Positions 47,452 through 56,682 of a stretch of 64,000 nt of DNA are shown in pieces. Positions within the stretch are counted from its first letter, which is position 1. The number at the start of each line of letters is the position of its first letter. The position numbers were made by a program, and so were the translations under genes. The DNA lies in NCBI RefSeq assembly GCF_008632335.1, contig NZ_VWXX01000001.1:186001-250000 (forward strand), given 5' to 3'. The stretch comes from Thiohalocapsa marina. GTDB taxonomy: Bacteria > Pseudomonadota > Gammaproteobacteria > Chromatiales > Chromatiaceae. Under the pieces are notes generated by a model. It did not search any database, was not told the DNA's origin, and saw only the letters and a list, made by a program, of their open reading frames with translations.

Positions 47452-48620
47452 ATTCGCTCACCACTACCTCAGAACCAACACAGACGTCGACAACGGAGCT
47501 AACAGAGCAGCTCGTTGCAGCGCGAGCTAGTCGCGTGCTCGCCGTTTCGCAGTACGGAAACGTGCGAACCGGCGGGGCAGAGCGCTATTTCCACGAAACC
47601 GTGACGCGAATGTGTCTGCGAGGGCTCCAGGTCGAAACGCTGCATGGCGATGAAACCGGATCGGCGGCGCGGCTGCACAGGCCCTGGAAGGTCTTCAGCG
47701 GAGGCTTTCACCCGAGTTGGCGCGCCCATATCCTCCAACATCTACGTGAGTACCGCCCGGACATCATTTATGCCCATTTCACGGTTCCCGGGCTGGTCGA
47801 TATCACCCTGCGCTGCGCCAGGGCGCTTCAGATACCGGTCTGTCTGGTCTATCACAGCGACGTCACCGGCGCGGACTGGCCGAGACGCCTCGTCGGCACC
47901 GCGTACCATCGCACGCTCGGCCGTGGCACACTTCGTTGCGCAGGCAGCATCGTTGTCGCCAGTGATGCCTATCGGCAGACGTCCCCCTGGCTTTCGAGCC
48001 TGGAAGAGGCTGTGTTCCATTACGCACCTCCAGGCGTCGACGACGCGATTGCCGGTGGCGTGCGGTCCGAGGGCAAACCCTACCTGTTGTTTGTCGGCAA
48101 GGTCGATGTAGAGAGCAAGGGCTTTGGTTTGCTCTACGAAGCGTGGAGTCGCCTGCGCAGCAAGTATCCTGATCTCGGCTTGACCGCCGTTGGGCCAATA
48201 CCACGCAGGCACTTCCCCGGAGTAAGCCATATTGACTACCTTCACCAACGTCGGCGCCTCGGTGACCTGTACGCATCGGCGGTCGCAACGGTGTTGCCCA
48301 GTACTTCGACTGCAGAATCCTTCGGAATGGTGCTGGCGGAGGCCCTCGTGGCTGGATGCCCTGTCGTCGGCTCCGCAGTGGGCGGGATTGGTGCCATCGT
48401 GTCCCCGGGCGTCAACGGCTTTCTGTTCCGGCCAGGCGATATAGCGGCATTGACATCGGCACTCGACGCGATTTTACAGCACCAAGACTTGCTCAGACTA
48501 AGCATCGGCCGCGAAAGGTATCGAGATCGCTTCAGCTGGGAACGCACAACGGACGAAATCTTGGCTGCGATCTTCGCAGTGGCACCGAAGCTCAATGCAG
48601 ACAAGATAAGGCACCCTTGA
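47448..48620 (+). CDS. Family 4 glycosyltransferase
   Basis: A 390-residue GT4 enzyme with 'GGAERYFHETVTRM' at the N-terminal donor site, 'LLFVGKVDVESKGF' and the C-terminal 'STAESFGMVLAEALVAGCPVV' containing the catalytic Glu pair (E-x7-E). The GTG at 47448 overlaps the preceding stop by four bases. Its first 25 residues are Thr-rich and not conserved. Confidence 0.84.
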   Translation: MNSLTTTSEPTQTSTTELTEQLVAARASRVLAVSQYGNVRTGGAERYFHETVTRMCLRGLQVETLHGDETGSAARLHRPWKVFSGGFHPSWRAHILQHLREYRPDIIYAHFTVPGLVDITLRCARALQIPVCLVYHSDVTGADWPRRLVGTAYHRTLGRGTLRCAGSIVVASDAYRQTSPWLSSLEEAVFHYAPPGVDDAIAGGVRSEGKPYLLFVGKVDVESKGFGLLYEAWSRLRSKYPDLGLTAVGPIPRRHFPGVSHIDYLHQRRRLGDLYASAVATVLPSTSTAESFGMVLAEALVAGCPVVGSAVGGIGAIVSPGVNGFLFRPGDIAALTSALDAILQHQDLLRLSIGRERYRDRFSWERTTDEILAAIFAVAPKLNADKIRHP

Positions 48621-48648
48621 TCCGGATCGTTGTCGCCAGGCGGACAAT

Positions 48649-49446
48649 ATGTGTCATCTTGCCAACAATTGCGGCACGTGGCTGACGATGCGTCGTGGTA
48701 CCCTACGGTCTAGTTTTTGGGCATCTAATTGGAAACCCCTCGTGGTCGTCATCCCCGCCTTCAACGAGGCAGCCAGCATCGCTAACGTGGTTGCGGAGGT
48801 ACGTCACCATGTGAATGGGCCGACGCTGGTTGTCGACGATGCCAGCACGGACGACACGGCGGTACGCGCCGAAGCAATCGGCGCGACGGTGCTTCGACTG
48901 CCCTTCCGGCTTGGCGCCTGGGGGGCAACGCAGGCTGGCCTGCGCTACGCATTGCGGCAGGACTGGCAGGTTGTAGTGACCCTCGACGCAGATGGCCAGC
49001 ACATGCCTGCTGACGTTGGCCCGGTCTTGAGCCCGGTCCTGTCCGGCACCGCAGATGTTGCAATTGGCGCCTATCCGGAACGGGCCAGTGCTTCTCGGCA
49101 ACTGGCGCGGCGCTTCTTTCAGGGGATCGGCGGATTGGCGGTCGAGGACCTGACCTCGGGCTTCAGGGCCTACAACCGGCGGGCCATCGCCAAGTTGGCC
49201 CAACCTTACGCAACCTTGTTTGACTATCAGGACGTTGGAGTGCTCCTTGATCTTAAGCGCCATGGCTTTCGCGTTGTTGAGGTTCCCGTCCGCATGCGCG
49301 ACCGGCGGCACGGCCACTCTCGCATCTTCCACTCCTGGTGGGCGGTCACTCGGTATATGCTGCAAACGAGCGTACTGTGCCTAGCCTACGCCGGGCGCGG
49401 TACAAGTCGTTCCGCACAGTCACGGCCACACGGCAAGAGCGTCTAA
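48649..49446 (+). CDS. Family 2 glycosyltransferase (polyprenyl-phosphate sugar synthase type)
   Basis: 265 residues with 'LVVVIPAFNEAASIANVV', 'VVDDASTDDT', the metal-binding 'VTLDADGQHMPADV' and 'TSGFRAYNRRAI', which place it among DPM1-like GT2 enzymes without C-terminal helices. It probably makes a sugar-phosphate-undecaprenol. A later start at 48688 is possible. A DUF2304 membrane protein follows, a common pair. Confidence 0.83.
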   Translation: MCHLANNCGTWLTMRRGTLRSSFWASNWKPLVVVIPAFNEAASIANVVAEVRHHVNGPTLVVDDASTDDTAVRAEAIGATVLRLPFRLGAWGATQAGLRYALRQDWQVVVTLDADGQHMPADVGPVLSPVLSGTADVAIGAYPERASASRQLARRFFQGIGGLAVEDLTSGFRAYNRRAIAKLAQPYATLFDYQDVGVLLDLKRHGFRVVEVPVRMRDRRHGHSRIFHSWWAVTRYMLQTSVLCLAYAGRGTSRSAQSRPHGKSV

Positions 49447-49465
49447 AATCCGTTTCGTTTCCTCA

Positions 49466-49861
49466 ATGACTTACCAGTTGACCTCTCTCCTCCTCGGCCT
49501 GTTCCTGGGCTTGGGTATCTTGTGGCTGATCAGGCGCGATCATCTGCATGGTCCTTTTGCTCTCTGGTGGATCGCTGTTGCGGTCACTGTCGTCGTCGTT
49601 GGCTTTTGGCCCAGCGTCTTCGATCTGATTGCACACCATCTCGGCGTCAGCTATCCACCAATCCTCGCGCTTGTCCTCGCATTTGCTCTCATACTACTGA
49701 AAATTTTGACATTGGATATTGAGCGCTCACGACAAGAGCGTAAGATCCGCCGACTTGCTCAGCAGTTATCCATCATCGAGGCAGACCTGAACCAAGCGAT
49801 GGCTTCGATGGGGACGACAAGGGGGCAAGACTCCGCAAGGCACAAGTCTGATTGCCATTGA
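49466..49861 (+). CDS. DUF2304 family membrane protein
   Basis: 131 residues with three predicted helices in the first 80 residues and a charged coiled-coil end ('DIERSRQERKIRRLAQQL'), the DUF2304 layout. DUF2304 genes typically follow a DPM1-like glycosyltransferase, as here, and may help to position or flip the lipid-linked sugar. The stop overlaps the next ATG by one base. Confidence 0.8.
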   Translation: MTYQLTSLLLGLFLGLGILWLIRRDHLHGPFALWWIAVAVTVVVVGFWPSVFDLIAHHLGVSYPPILALVLAFALILLKILTLDIERSRQERKIRRLAQQLSIIEADLNQAMASMGTTRGQDSARHKSDCH

Positions 49862-51045
49862 TGAGGGTTCTCCACCTGGGAAAGTACTATCCGCCGGTAC
49901 CCGGAGGCGTGGAGTATTTCCTGGCAGATCTGCTGAGCGCGCTCGAGCGGCAAGGGATCGCCACCGGCGCTTTGGTCCATGAGGTCGGCGTTGCATCAAC
50001 CGCCGGCGCTTCTCCGAATGACGTGGGGCCCACCGTCTACCACGTTCCCACGCTAGGGCGGTTCTTCTACGTCCCGATCAGTCCAGCGTATCTCCGGTGG
50101 CTGAATCGCTGCATTCTGGAATTTCGTCCGGACGTGCTGCATCTACATTTGCCGAATGTGTCTGTGTTCACGGCGCTGTTGTCTCGACGCGCCCAGGCGC
50201 TACCCTGGGTCGTGCATTGGCATGCCGATGTGGTTAGGTCGCGGGTGGACCGACGGCTGGCGTTCGCCTACCATTTCTATCGTCCGTTGGAACAACGGCT
50301 GCTGGCTACCAGCGCGGCTGTCATCGCCACATCGCCACCCTACCTGCAGAGCAGCGATGCTCTACGACCGTGGCGCCAGCGCTGCACCACGATCCCACTG
50401 GGGCTAGATGCCAGTCGCCTTAAAGCCCCTGGTGCACGGGAGACGACAGATGCAGAACGGCTTTGGGGTCGAACCGGACTGCGGGTGCTGTCCATAGGCA
50501 GACTGACCTACTACAAGGGCCACGATATATTAATCCAGGCCATGGGCATGCTGCCTGATGCACGGGCCATTATCGTCGGCACAGGGGACCAGGCATCCAG
50601 GCTGAACGCCCTGATTCGCAAATACGGCCTGCAGGATAAGGTGACCCTATGGGGGGATGCCACGCCCGCGGCACTGGCGGCACTTCTCGCGTCCTGCGAC
50701 GTCTTCTGCCTTCCCTCCATTGAACGCACGGAGGCCTTCGGACTCGTCCTGCTCGAGGCCATGCACTTCGCCAAGCCACTGGTGGTCAGCGATATTCCGG
50801 GATCCGGCACAGGTTGGGTGGTTCGCCAAGGCGGCAATGGCCTGCTGACGAACCCAGGTGATGCCTCTTCTGTTGCATCTGCCTTGCGCCAACTTGGAGA
50901 AAATCCCGCTCGACGAGTGGCGCTGGGCAGACAAGGTCAGGAGGCGTTGGAAACATCTTTCGGGATCGATGCCATTGCCGAACGCGTCGCCGACATCTAT
51001 GAAACCGTTTTGCGTACCCATCCACAAAACCTTCAAGGCACATGA
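49861..51045 (+). CDS. Family 4 glycosyltransferase
   Basis: A 394-residue GT4 enzyme: 'LHLGKYYPPVPGGVEYFL' at the N-terminus, 'VLSIGRLTYYKGHDILIQAM' and 'ERTEAFGLVLLEAMHFAKPLVV' with the catalytic Glu pair. I prefer the ATG at 49861 over a TTG at 49852, because the family start follows directly. It overlaps the next gene by four bases. Confidence 0.86.
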   Translation: MRVLHLGKYYPPVPGGVEYFLADLLSALERQGIATGALVHEVGVASTAGASPNDVGPTVYHVPTLGRFFYVPISPAYLRWLNRCILEFRPDVLHLHLPNVSVFTALLSRRAQALPWVVHWHADVVRSRVDRRLAFAYHFYRPLEQRLLATSAAVIATSPPYLQSSDALRPWRQRCTTIPLGLDASRLKAPGARETTDAERLWGRTGLRVLSIGRLTYYKGHDILIQAMGMLPDARAIIVGTGDQASRLNALIRKYGLQDKVTLWGDATPAALAALLASCDVFCLPSIERTEAFGLVLLEAMHFAKPLVVSDIPGSGTGWVVRQGGNGLLTNPGDASSVASALRQLGENPARRVALGRQGQEALETSFGIDAIAERVADIYETVLRTHPQNLQGT

Positions 51046-52280
51046 TTGATGCATCTGATGGCTACATGCCCCCGCTGTCTGCACCGGTCGACCCACATCG
51101 GTACAGTTGCATGCTACCAGTCGTGCGCGCGGTGTTGGCGGCCGTAATTGGTTTATTGCTTACCCTTGTCGGGCTTGTTACCGTTCAGCTTAACAGGACG
51201 AAACTGCCATCCTGGCCAGTGCTGATCGCACCGGATCAGATGGAATTACGGCTGGGACAGGGCCGGGTGAACAGTGACGGGCTGATGATTGAACGGGCCG
51301 GTCAGAACGAAACGTCAGTGGTGCTCGTGCAACTGCCCGCGATTGAGGCTGAGGGCTTTGGCACGCTCAGTTGGCACCTGAAGGGATTGACCAGCGACCA
51401 GGACCTGCAGATCTTTTGGGTGTCCAGTATGGCGCCACTGCAGTTGCAGGCCCATGTGCTCACGGATTCGCAGAAACAGGAGGGCGTGGTAAACCTGACC
51501 ACCGAAGCCACCTGGGCCGGACGGATTGAACTACTCGGCTTGACAGTACAAGGAGAGATTTCGCAGCCCTTAACGTTAGCGCAAGTGTTGCTGATGCAAA
51601 AGCCGCGTACCATCGCCTACAGTTTGCGGGTTTTGCTTCGATCCTGGACCTATCGCGAACCCTGGAGCATGCGTTCGATCAACTTTCGCGAACACGTCGG
51701 GAATCAGTGGCAGACCATACCGCTGATTCAGGCAACAATTTGGCTTCTGATCAGTGGCAGCCTCTTCATGGCGCTTTCCATCAAGGCCGATAGCCGCAGT
51801 CTCCTGACCGGGTCGGCAGCCTTGTTGATGGTGGCATGGCTGGTGCTGGATGCCCAGTGGCAATGGCAGTTGTATAAAAGGTTGCAAGAAACCTTCGAAC
51901 GCCACAGCGACACACTGCCCGGAGCGCGTAACCCGATCAACGATACGGATGGCTCTATCGCCAAACTGGTGACAGAGGTTCGAAAGTACCTGTCACCAAA
52001 TCTGAATCGAATAATCATGGTCACCGCAGACCCGGATGGCTTCCTCTCACTGCGAACGCGCTATCGTTTGCTGCCGTTGAACACGAATCCAGGGATGATG
52101 CACCTGCCGGATCCGGACCAAGTTCAAGCGGACGATTATCTACTCCTGATCCAGCCGCCGGCGGATATTCAATATAACCCCGCGACACGGCAGCTGGTAA
52201 ACGGCGTGCGCCGGCTGCCGGTAGAGCCCTTGATGGCGATTCCCGGGATAGCCGTCCTATACAGAATGAGGGTTGAATGA
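51042..52280 (+). CDS. Membrane protein of unknown function
   Basis: 412 residues with one N-terminal helix (about 27-50), an extracytoplasmic beta-rich region (about 55-215), two helices (about 225-275) and a C-terminal domain of about 135. No family motif is recognised. It is fused by overlaps to the glycosyltransferase before and the large membrane protein after, so it probably works with them, perhaps as an accessory subunit. Confidence 0.68.
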   Translation: MIDASDGYMPPLSAPVDPHRYSCMLPVVRAVLAAVIGLLLTLVGLVTVQLNRTKLPSWPVLIAPDQMELRLGQGRVNSDGLMIERAGQNETSVVLVQLPAIEAEGFGTLSWHLKGLTSDQDLQIFWVSSMAPLQLQAHVLTDSQKQEGVVNLTTEATWAGRIELLGLTVQGEISQPLTLAQVLLMQKPRTIAYSLRVLLRSWTYREPWSMRSINFREHVGNQWQTIPLIQATIWLLISGSLFMALSIKADSRSLLTGSAALLMVAWLVLDAQWQWQLYKRLQETFERHSDTLPGARNPINDTDGSIAKLVTEVRKYLSPNLNRIIMVTADPDGFLSLRTRYRLLPLNTNPGMMHLPDPDQVQADDYLLLIQPPADIQYNPATRQLVNGVRRLPVEPLMAIPGIAVLYRMRVE

Positions 52281-53734
52281 TGTCAGCAGGCTTGATCAGC
52301 GTCGTTGCCGCGCTGACTCTGCCCTGCGTGGCCGCGGTGCTTTGGCTGCGCCTGCTCTTTCCACAGCCAGCCCCCGGTCGCTGGCCCCTGCTGATTGGGT
52401 ATGGGTATGTTCTGGGGCTGCTTGGCACAACGCTCCAGCTCAGGCTGCAGGCAGCGCTTGGTTCAAGCATGGATCCGGTTCTGGGGCTGACTTTTTGGCC
52501 TCCTATACTAACTGCCGGTATCCTGACCATGGCTGCCCTGGGGCTGTACCGGCTCGGGTGGACTGTGACGACCATGCGTTCTTGCCATGCACATGCATCA
52601 CGTCGGCCGATGCCCTTGCAACGGCTGCTTGTTGCACTCCTGCTGCTGTTGGTCTGCATCCGCCTGCTGAACCTGTCTCTGGAGGTCTGGTGGCTACCCC
52701 TCTATCCATGGGATGCCTGGACCACATGGGCGGTCCGCGCCCAGATCTGGGCCCACGCCCAGGACTTGGTGCCGTTCGTTGGACCGGACACCTGGCTGGA
52801 TGACCCCACGGGGGAGACCCACAGCATCCGGGCTTGGCGCTATCCACCCACGGTTTCACTCATCGCCGCATGGCCGACACTGGCCTTCGGGAGCTGGAAC
52901 GAGACGGCGGTCAATCTACCCTGGATCGGCTGTGCACTGGCATTGGCATTAGGTTTTTATGGCCAGACACGGCTTTGGGGAGCGACAGCACTAACATCGC
53001 TGGTGTTCACCTGGTTGCTTCTGTCGCTACCCATGCTGAACACGCACATTGCTCTGGCCGGCTATGCGGACCTGTGGCTCGCAACCGCCCTGGGGCTTTC
53101 CTTCTTCGCCTTGATGCACTGGGTGCGCGACGGCGATTGGCGACAGGCGCTGCTGGCCCTCCTGCTGGCTTTGGCCTGCGCACTGATCAAGCGCGAAGGG
53201 ATGATCTGGATGCTGCTGTTCTTGCCGACAGTTCTGGCGGCTCGCCTCAGCCGTAATTGGTTACTGCTTGTCCTGACTGCGGTGGGCACGGGCGGCCTGC
53301 TCGTCTGGATCGCCGGGGGCATCGATGTTGAAGTGCCGATGCTAGGGAACGTCATCATCGGCCCGGATCGACTAGAATTATCATGGGTGGGGGTATTTTC
53401 GCTTCAACTGGGCGGTTCATGGGAGCCCGTGATCGAGCACCTGTTCATACGTAATAACTGGCATCTACTGCCGTTTCTCATCCCCGTTTCTTGGCTGGTT
53501 GCCGCTGTTCTCATTGTGCGCGGACTCGGTGATCAGGTGCTACGAGCCGGGCTCATGTGGACCACATTATCCCTGCTCGCAATCTATGTATTGTTTTTCT
53601 GGACCGATGCCTCCCAATGGGCGGACAGTGGCGCCAGCATCAACCGCATCTTGCTGCACTTTGCGCCTGCACTACTCTTCTGGATACTGACGGTCTGGTC
53701 TGCGTTGATCTCGGATCGCCCCACCTGCAGTTGA
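52277..53734 (+). CDS. Multi-pass membrane protein, possible GT-C-type glycosyltransferase
   Basis: 485 residues and about eleven predicted membrane helices. An early extracytoplasmic loop ('LYPWDAWTTWAVRAQIW', about 145-165) carries an acidic residue where GT-C enzymes have their catalytic Asp, and 'GYADLWLATALGL' follows as in some PMT/ArnT-like proteins. It may transfer a polyprenyl-linked sugar. The start overlaps the previous stop. Confidence 0.65.
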   Translation: MMSAGLISVVAALTLPCVAAVLWLRLLFPQPAPGRWPLLIGYGYVLGLLGTTLQLRLQAALGSSMDPVLGLTFWPPILTAGILTMAALGLYRLGWTVTTMRSCHAHASRRPMPLQRLLVALLLLLVCIRLLNLSLEVWWLPLYPWDAWTTWAVRAQIWAHAQDLVPFVGPDTWLDDPTGETHSIRAWRYPPTVSLIAAWPTLAFGSWNETAVNLPWIGCALALALGFYGQTRLWGATALTSLVFTWLLLSLPMLNTHIALAGYADLWLATALGLSFFALMHWVRDGDWRQALLALLLALACALIKREGMIWMLLFLPTVLAARLSRNWLLLVLTAVGTGGLLVWIAGGIDVEVPMLGNVIIGPDRLELSWVGVFSLQLGGSWEPVIEHLFIRNNWHLLPFLIPVSWLVAAVLIVRGLGDQVLRAGLMWTTLSLLAIYVLFFWTDASQWADSGASINRILLHFAPALLFWILTVWSALISDRPTCS

Positions 53735-53785
53735 CCTTTCCGATGCCTGAAGCAAGCACTCGGGCAGCTAAGGCGGGGAATTGGT

Positions 53786-54919
53786 TTAACTGCATCGAGA
53801 TATTCGGAACGCCTGGATTGCTTGTAGTATGCGCCCAGCGGCTTGGCCATCGCCATATGGATTATGTGCGCGGGCCATCAATTGATAAGCATCCGTGTCG
53901 TCGAGTAGCCGGTTGGATTCGGCGAGAATTATCTCAACATCCGTGCCAACCAGGCGGACCGTGCCGGCTTCAACGGCCTCCGGCCGCTCGGTTCGCCTGC
54001 GCATCACCAACACCGGTTTACCGAGCGCTGGAGCCTCTTCCTGCACGCCACCAGAATCGGTGATTATCAAGTAGGCCTTCGACATTAGATACACAAATGG
54101 CAAATAGTCCTGAGGCTCGATAAGTTCAATGTTTGGCACGCCCCGAAGCAAACGACGCACAGGCTCTTGAACCGAAGGATTGGGGTGAGCAGGATAAACA
54201 ATCTGCACATCACCGCGCTGGCTCAAGCGCTTAAGTGCCAGGCAGATACGCTCGAATCCGTCGCCGAAATTTTCGCGCCGATGGCCAGTAACCAAAATGA
54301 GACGCTTACTTACATCCACAAAATCAAACTGCCTATCCAGGCGCTTTTGCAGCGTGACATCTGCTTCGAGTCTCTGAGTAATCTGTTGCAGCGCGTCGAT
54401 GACCGTGTTGCCGGTGACATGGATACTTGAATCGGCAATTCCCTCACGCAAAAGCGCGCCACGCGCACGTAACGTAGGCGCAAAATGGAGCGCGGCGATA
54501 CGGCCGACCAAGCTGCGATTCATCTCCTCCGGCCATGGCGCATAGATGTTCCCGGTACGGAGACCAGCTTCGACATGGGCAACGGGTACTTTCTCGTAAA
54601 AGGCTGCTAATGCAGCTGCCATTGTCGTGGTGGTATCCCCATGAACCAGCAACAAATCGTAGCGCTCAGCGTGCAGGACATCGCGTAGGCCAAGCAGGAT
54701 GTTGCTAGTGATGTCGGTGAGATCCTGCCCCGGTTGCATAATGTCAAGGTCGTGATCGGGCTGCAATGCGAAGAGATCAAGCACCTGATCAAGCATCTGC
54801 CGGTGTTGCGCGGTAACGCACAATCGCGCGTCGCACTCCGGGACGCTTCTCAGGACGGCAACCACCGGAGCCATCTTGATGGCCTCAGGTCGCGTGCCAA
54901 TGACAGTAAGAATCCTCAT
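53786..54919 (-). CDS. wecB: UDP-N-acetylglucosamine 2-epimerase (non-hydrolysing)
   Basis: 377 residues from the ATG at 54919, where homology starts. Motifs are '[14 protein letters not shown]' near residue 5, '[11 protein letters not shown]' near 115, 'TGHRRENFG' near 210 and '[11 protein letters not shown]' near 290. It interconverts UDP-GlcNAc and UDP-ManNAc, supplying ManNAc residues for surface polysaccharides. It is the only minus-strand gene at the right edge of the island, next to a rimI remnant, and no wecC dehydrogenase is nearby. Confidence 0.93.
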   Translation of the reverse strand: MRILTVIGTRPEAIKMAPVVAVLRSVPECDARLCVTAQHRQMLDQVLDLFALQPDHDLDIMQPGQDLTDITSNILLGLRDVLHAERYDLLLVHGDTTTTMAAALAAFYEKVPVAHVEAGLRTGNIYAPWPEEMNRSLVGRIAALHFAPTLRARGALLREGIADSSIHVTGNTVIDALQQITQRLEADVTLQKRLDRQFDFVDVSKRLILVTGHRRENFGDGFERICLALKRLSQRGDVQIVYPAHPNPSVQEPVRRLLRGVPNIELIEPQDYLPFVYLMSKAYLIITDSGGVQEEAPALGKPVLVMRRRTERPEAVEAGTVRLVGTDVEIILAESNRLLDDTDAYQLMARAHNPYGDGQAAGRILQAIQAFRISRCS

Positions 54920-54981
54920 ACACAAATTGATAAAAATATCGTAGAAGCGAGCAAAGTGCGCGCTATGGCCACTGCATTGTC

Positions 54982-55128
54982 GCGCACCCACAGGCAGTCG
55001 CGAAAGATACCCTCACCCCAGGGCGCGCTGTAGGCCGCCTGCTCCACCGCCAGCACCGCCGGCAGGTCGGCTTGCTGCATCGGGCGCAGCAGCACGGCGG
55101 GTTCTCGGGGGATGGCGCGGGCATTCAT
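54982..55128 (-). pseudogene. 5' fragment of rimI
   Basis: From an ATG at 55128 the frame reads 'REPAVLLRPMQQADLPAVLA' and 'FRDCLWVR', then leaves the rimI homology. It is about 85 percent identical to the first third of intact rimI (15306-14818), in the same orientation, and its start abuts the diguanylate cyclase gene. The acetyl-CoA site is missing. Confidence 0.85.
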
Positions 55129-56681
55129 GGGTCGGTTGGCCGTCCCGCGCTTCCGCCGCGATCCTTCACCTGGTACATGGCCCGATCGGCACAGCCCATC
55201 AGTTTCTCGACGGTGTCGCCGTCTTCAGGGTAATAGGCGATGCCGACGCTGGCGCCGACGGTGACCTGCCCGGCGACCTGCCCGGCGACCTTCCCGGCTC
55301 CGGGCAGATAGCCGGGCAGGTCACAGGGCTGGCTGATGGCCTTCACCAGAGACCGCCCCACCTGCTCAGCCAGGGCTGGCGACTCACAGGGCTCCAGCAA
55401 CACCGTGAACTCGTCACCCCCAAGCCGGCTGACCAGATCCGAGGCGCGCACCCGACGTCTCAACCGCGCACCGACCAGCTCAAGTACCCGGTCACCGGCC
55501 GCGTGGCCGGCCGTGTCGTTCACCGCCTTGAACCGGTCCAGATCGATGAACAGCAGCGCCAGCCGGTAGCCGTGACGCTTGGCACGATCCAGTGCCTGCG
55601 CCAGATCGCGCTCGAAATAGGTACGGTTCATCAGGCCGGTCAGGGCATCGAAGTGCGCCAGGCGCTCGAGTTCGGCATTGGCCCGCTCCCCTTCCATCAG
55701 CGAGTCGCGCAGGCATTCACTGAGCAACGCGATCTCATCCCCGGTTGTATCCTCCGGGATATCGGCGGCGCGCGTCGGAGCGGGCTTGTTCAGCACCGCC
55801 GCCAGTGCCTCGATGCGCAGACTGAAACGCCGCGCCATCAGACCCGCCAGCCACCAGGCCAGCCAGATGAAGAAAACCAGCACGGGGGTCCAGGCAAGCA
55901 GGCGCATGACCAGGGGCGCCAGCCAGGGGTTGGAGGTATTGGCGATCTCGAATGTCAGGTGATAGAGGTCCGGTAACCCGGGATGGCGCATGTCGAAGGT
56001 TGCCGGCGCATAGCCCGGCTCGGCGCTGGCATCCGCGGACAGCACGACGCCGGACCTGGCCCCGTCAAGGACGCGCACCGAATGGTCATCGAGATCGTCC
56101 AGCGGTTGCGCCGCAAGCAGACTGCCGATGTCGATGTTCCCGAGCAGGATGCCGATTGGTCCGTCCGCGTAGCGGAAGAAGACCGGTATCGCCACCAGCA
56201 GACGCTCATCCGGTGCAGGCAGCGCGCTGGCCGTCGGACGGCCGCTCTCTAGGGTCTCGGTGGCCAGCGCCCTGGCCGCATCGCCGCCCTCGATTTCGCT
56301 GAAATCGGCACCGGCCACATGGCGACCCCGGTAGTCCAGCAGGCTCAGTTGATAGTGCTGGAAGGCTGCATTCTGCTGGTCGAAAAACGGCTTGAGATAG
56401 GCGTCTCTTCCGCGCGAATCGCTCAGCGCGGTCGAGACCAGCGCAGTCTCCGCCAGGCGTGCCAGGTCATCCACGCGATCGTTGATGGACACCGACAGGT
56501 AGGAGCCCAGAATCCGCGCTGCGGTGGCATTGGCGGAGCGCGCGTCGCGCGGCATCTCGTAGACCAGCGTCGCCAGTTCCAGCATGGCGAGGGCGCTGGT
56601 GATCAGGGCGGCCACCAGAAAGGCCAGACGCCGGACCTTGTGGTGCAGCCGAACCGCGACCTTGGGCGACTGCGGTATCAC
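55125..56681 (-). CDS. Membrane diguanylate cyclase (GGDEF)
   Basis: 518 residues from a GTG at 56681, one base after the stop of the binding-protein gene (TAGCGTG), so the two are coupled. Order: TM helix 1 (about 15-37), a periplasmic Cache-like region with 'DYRGRHVAGADFSEI', TM helix 2 (about 255-280), a HAMP-like linker, then the GGDEF domain. The active site 'RLGGDEF' (about 418) and the inhibitory RxxD site five residues before it are both present, so it should make cyclic di-GMP. A VAGQ repeat lies close to the C-terminus. Confidence 0.88.
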   Translation of the reverse strand: MIPQSPKVAVRLHHKVRRLAFLVAALITSALAMLELATLVYEMPRDARSANATAARILGSYLSVSINDRVDDLARLAETALVSTALSDSRGRDAYLKPFFDQQNAAFQHYQLSLLDYRGRHVAGADFSEIEGGDAARALATETLESGRPTASALPAPDERLLVAIPVFFRYADGPIGILLGNIDIGSLLAAQPLDDLDDHSVRVLDGARSGVVLSADASAEPGYAPATFDMRHPGLPDLYHLTFEIANTSNPWLAPLVMRLLAWTPVLVFFIWLAWWLAGLMARRFSLRIEALAAVLNKPAPTRAADIPEDTTGDEIALLSECLRDSLMEGERANAELERLAHFDALTGLMNRTYFERDLAQALDRAKRHGYRLALLFIDLDRFKAVNDTAGHAAGDRVLELVGARLRRRVRASDLVSRLGGDEFTVLLEPCESPALAEQVGRSLVKAISQPCDLPGYLPGAGKVAGQVAGQVTVGASVGIAYYPEDGDTVEKLMGCADRAMYQVKDRGGSAGRPTDP

Positions 56682-56682
56682 G

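Noticed and set aside
21408-53734. Prophage or tail-fibre locus, suggested by the two S74-type proteins
   Set aside because: Both have signal peptides, and no capsid, terminase, integrase or other phage gene is present.
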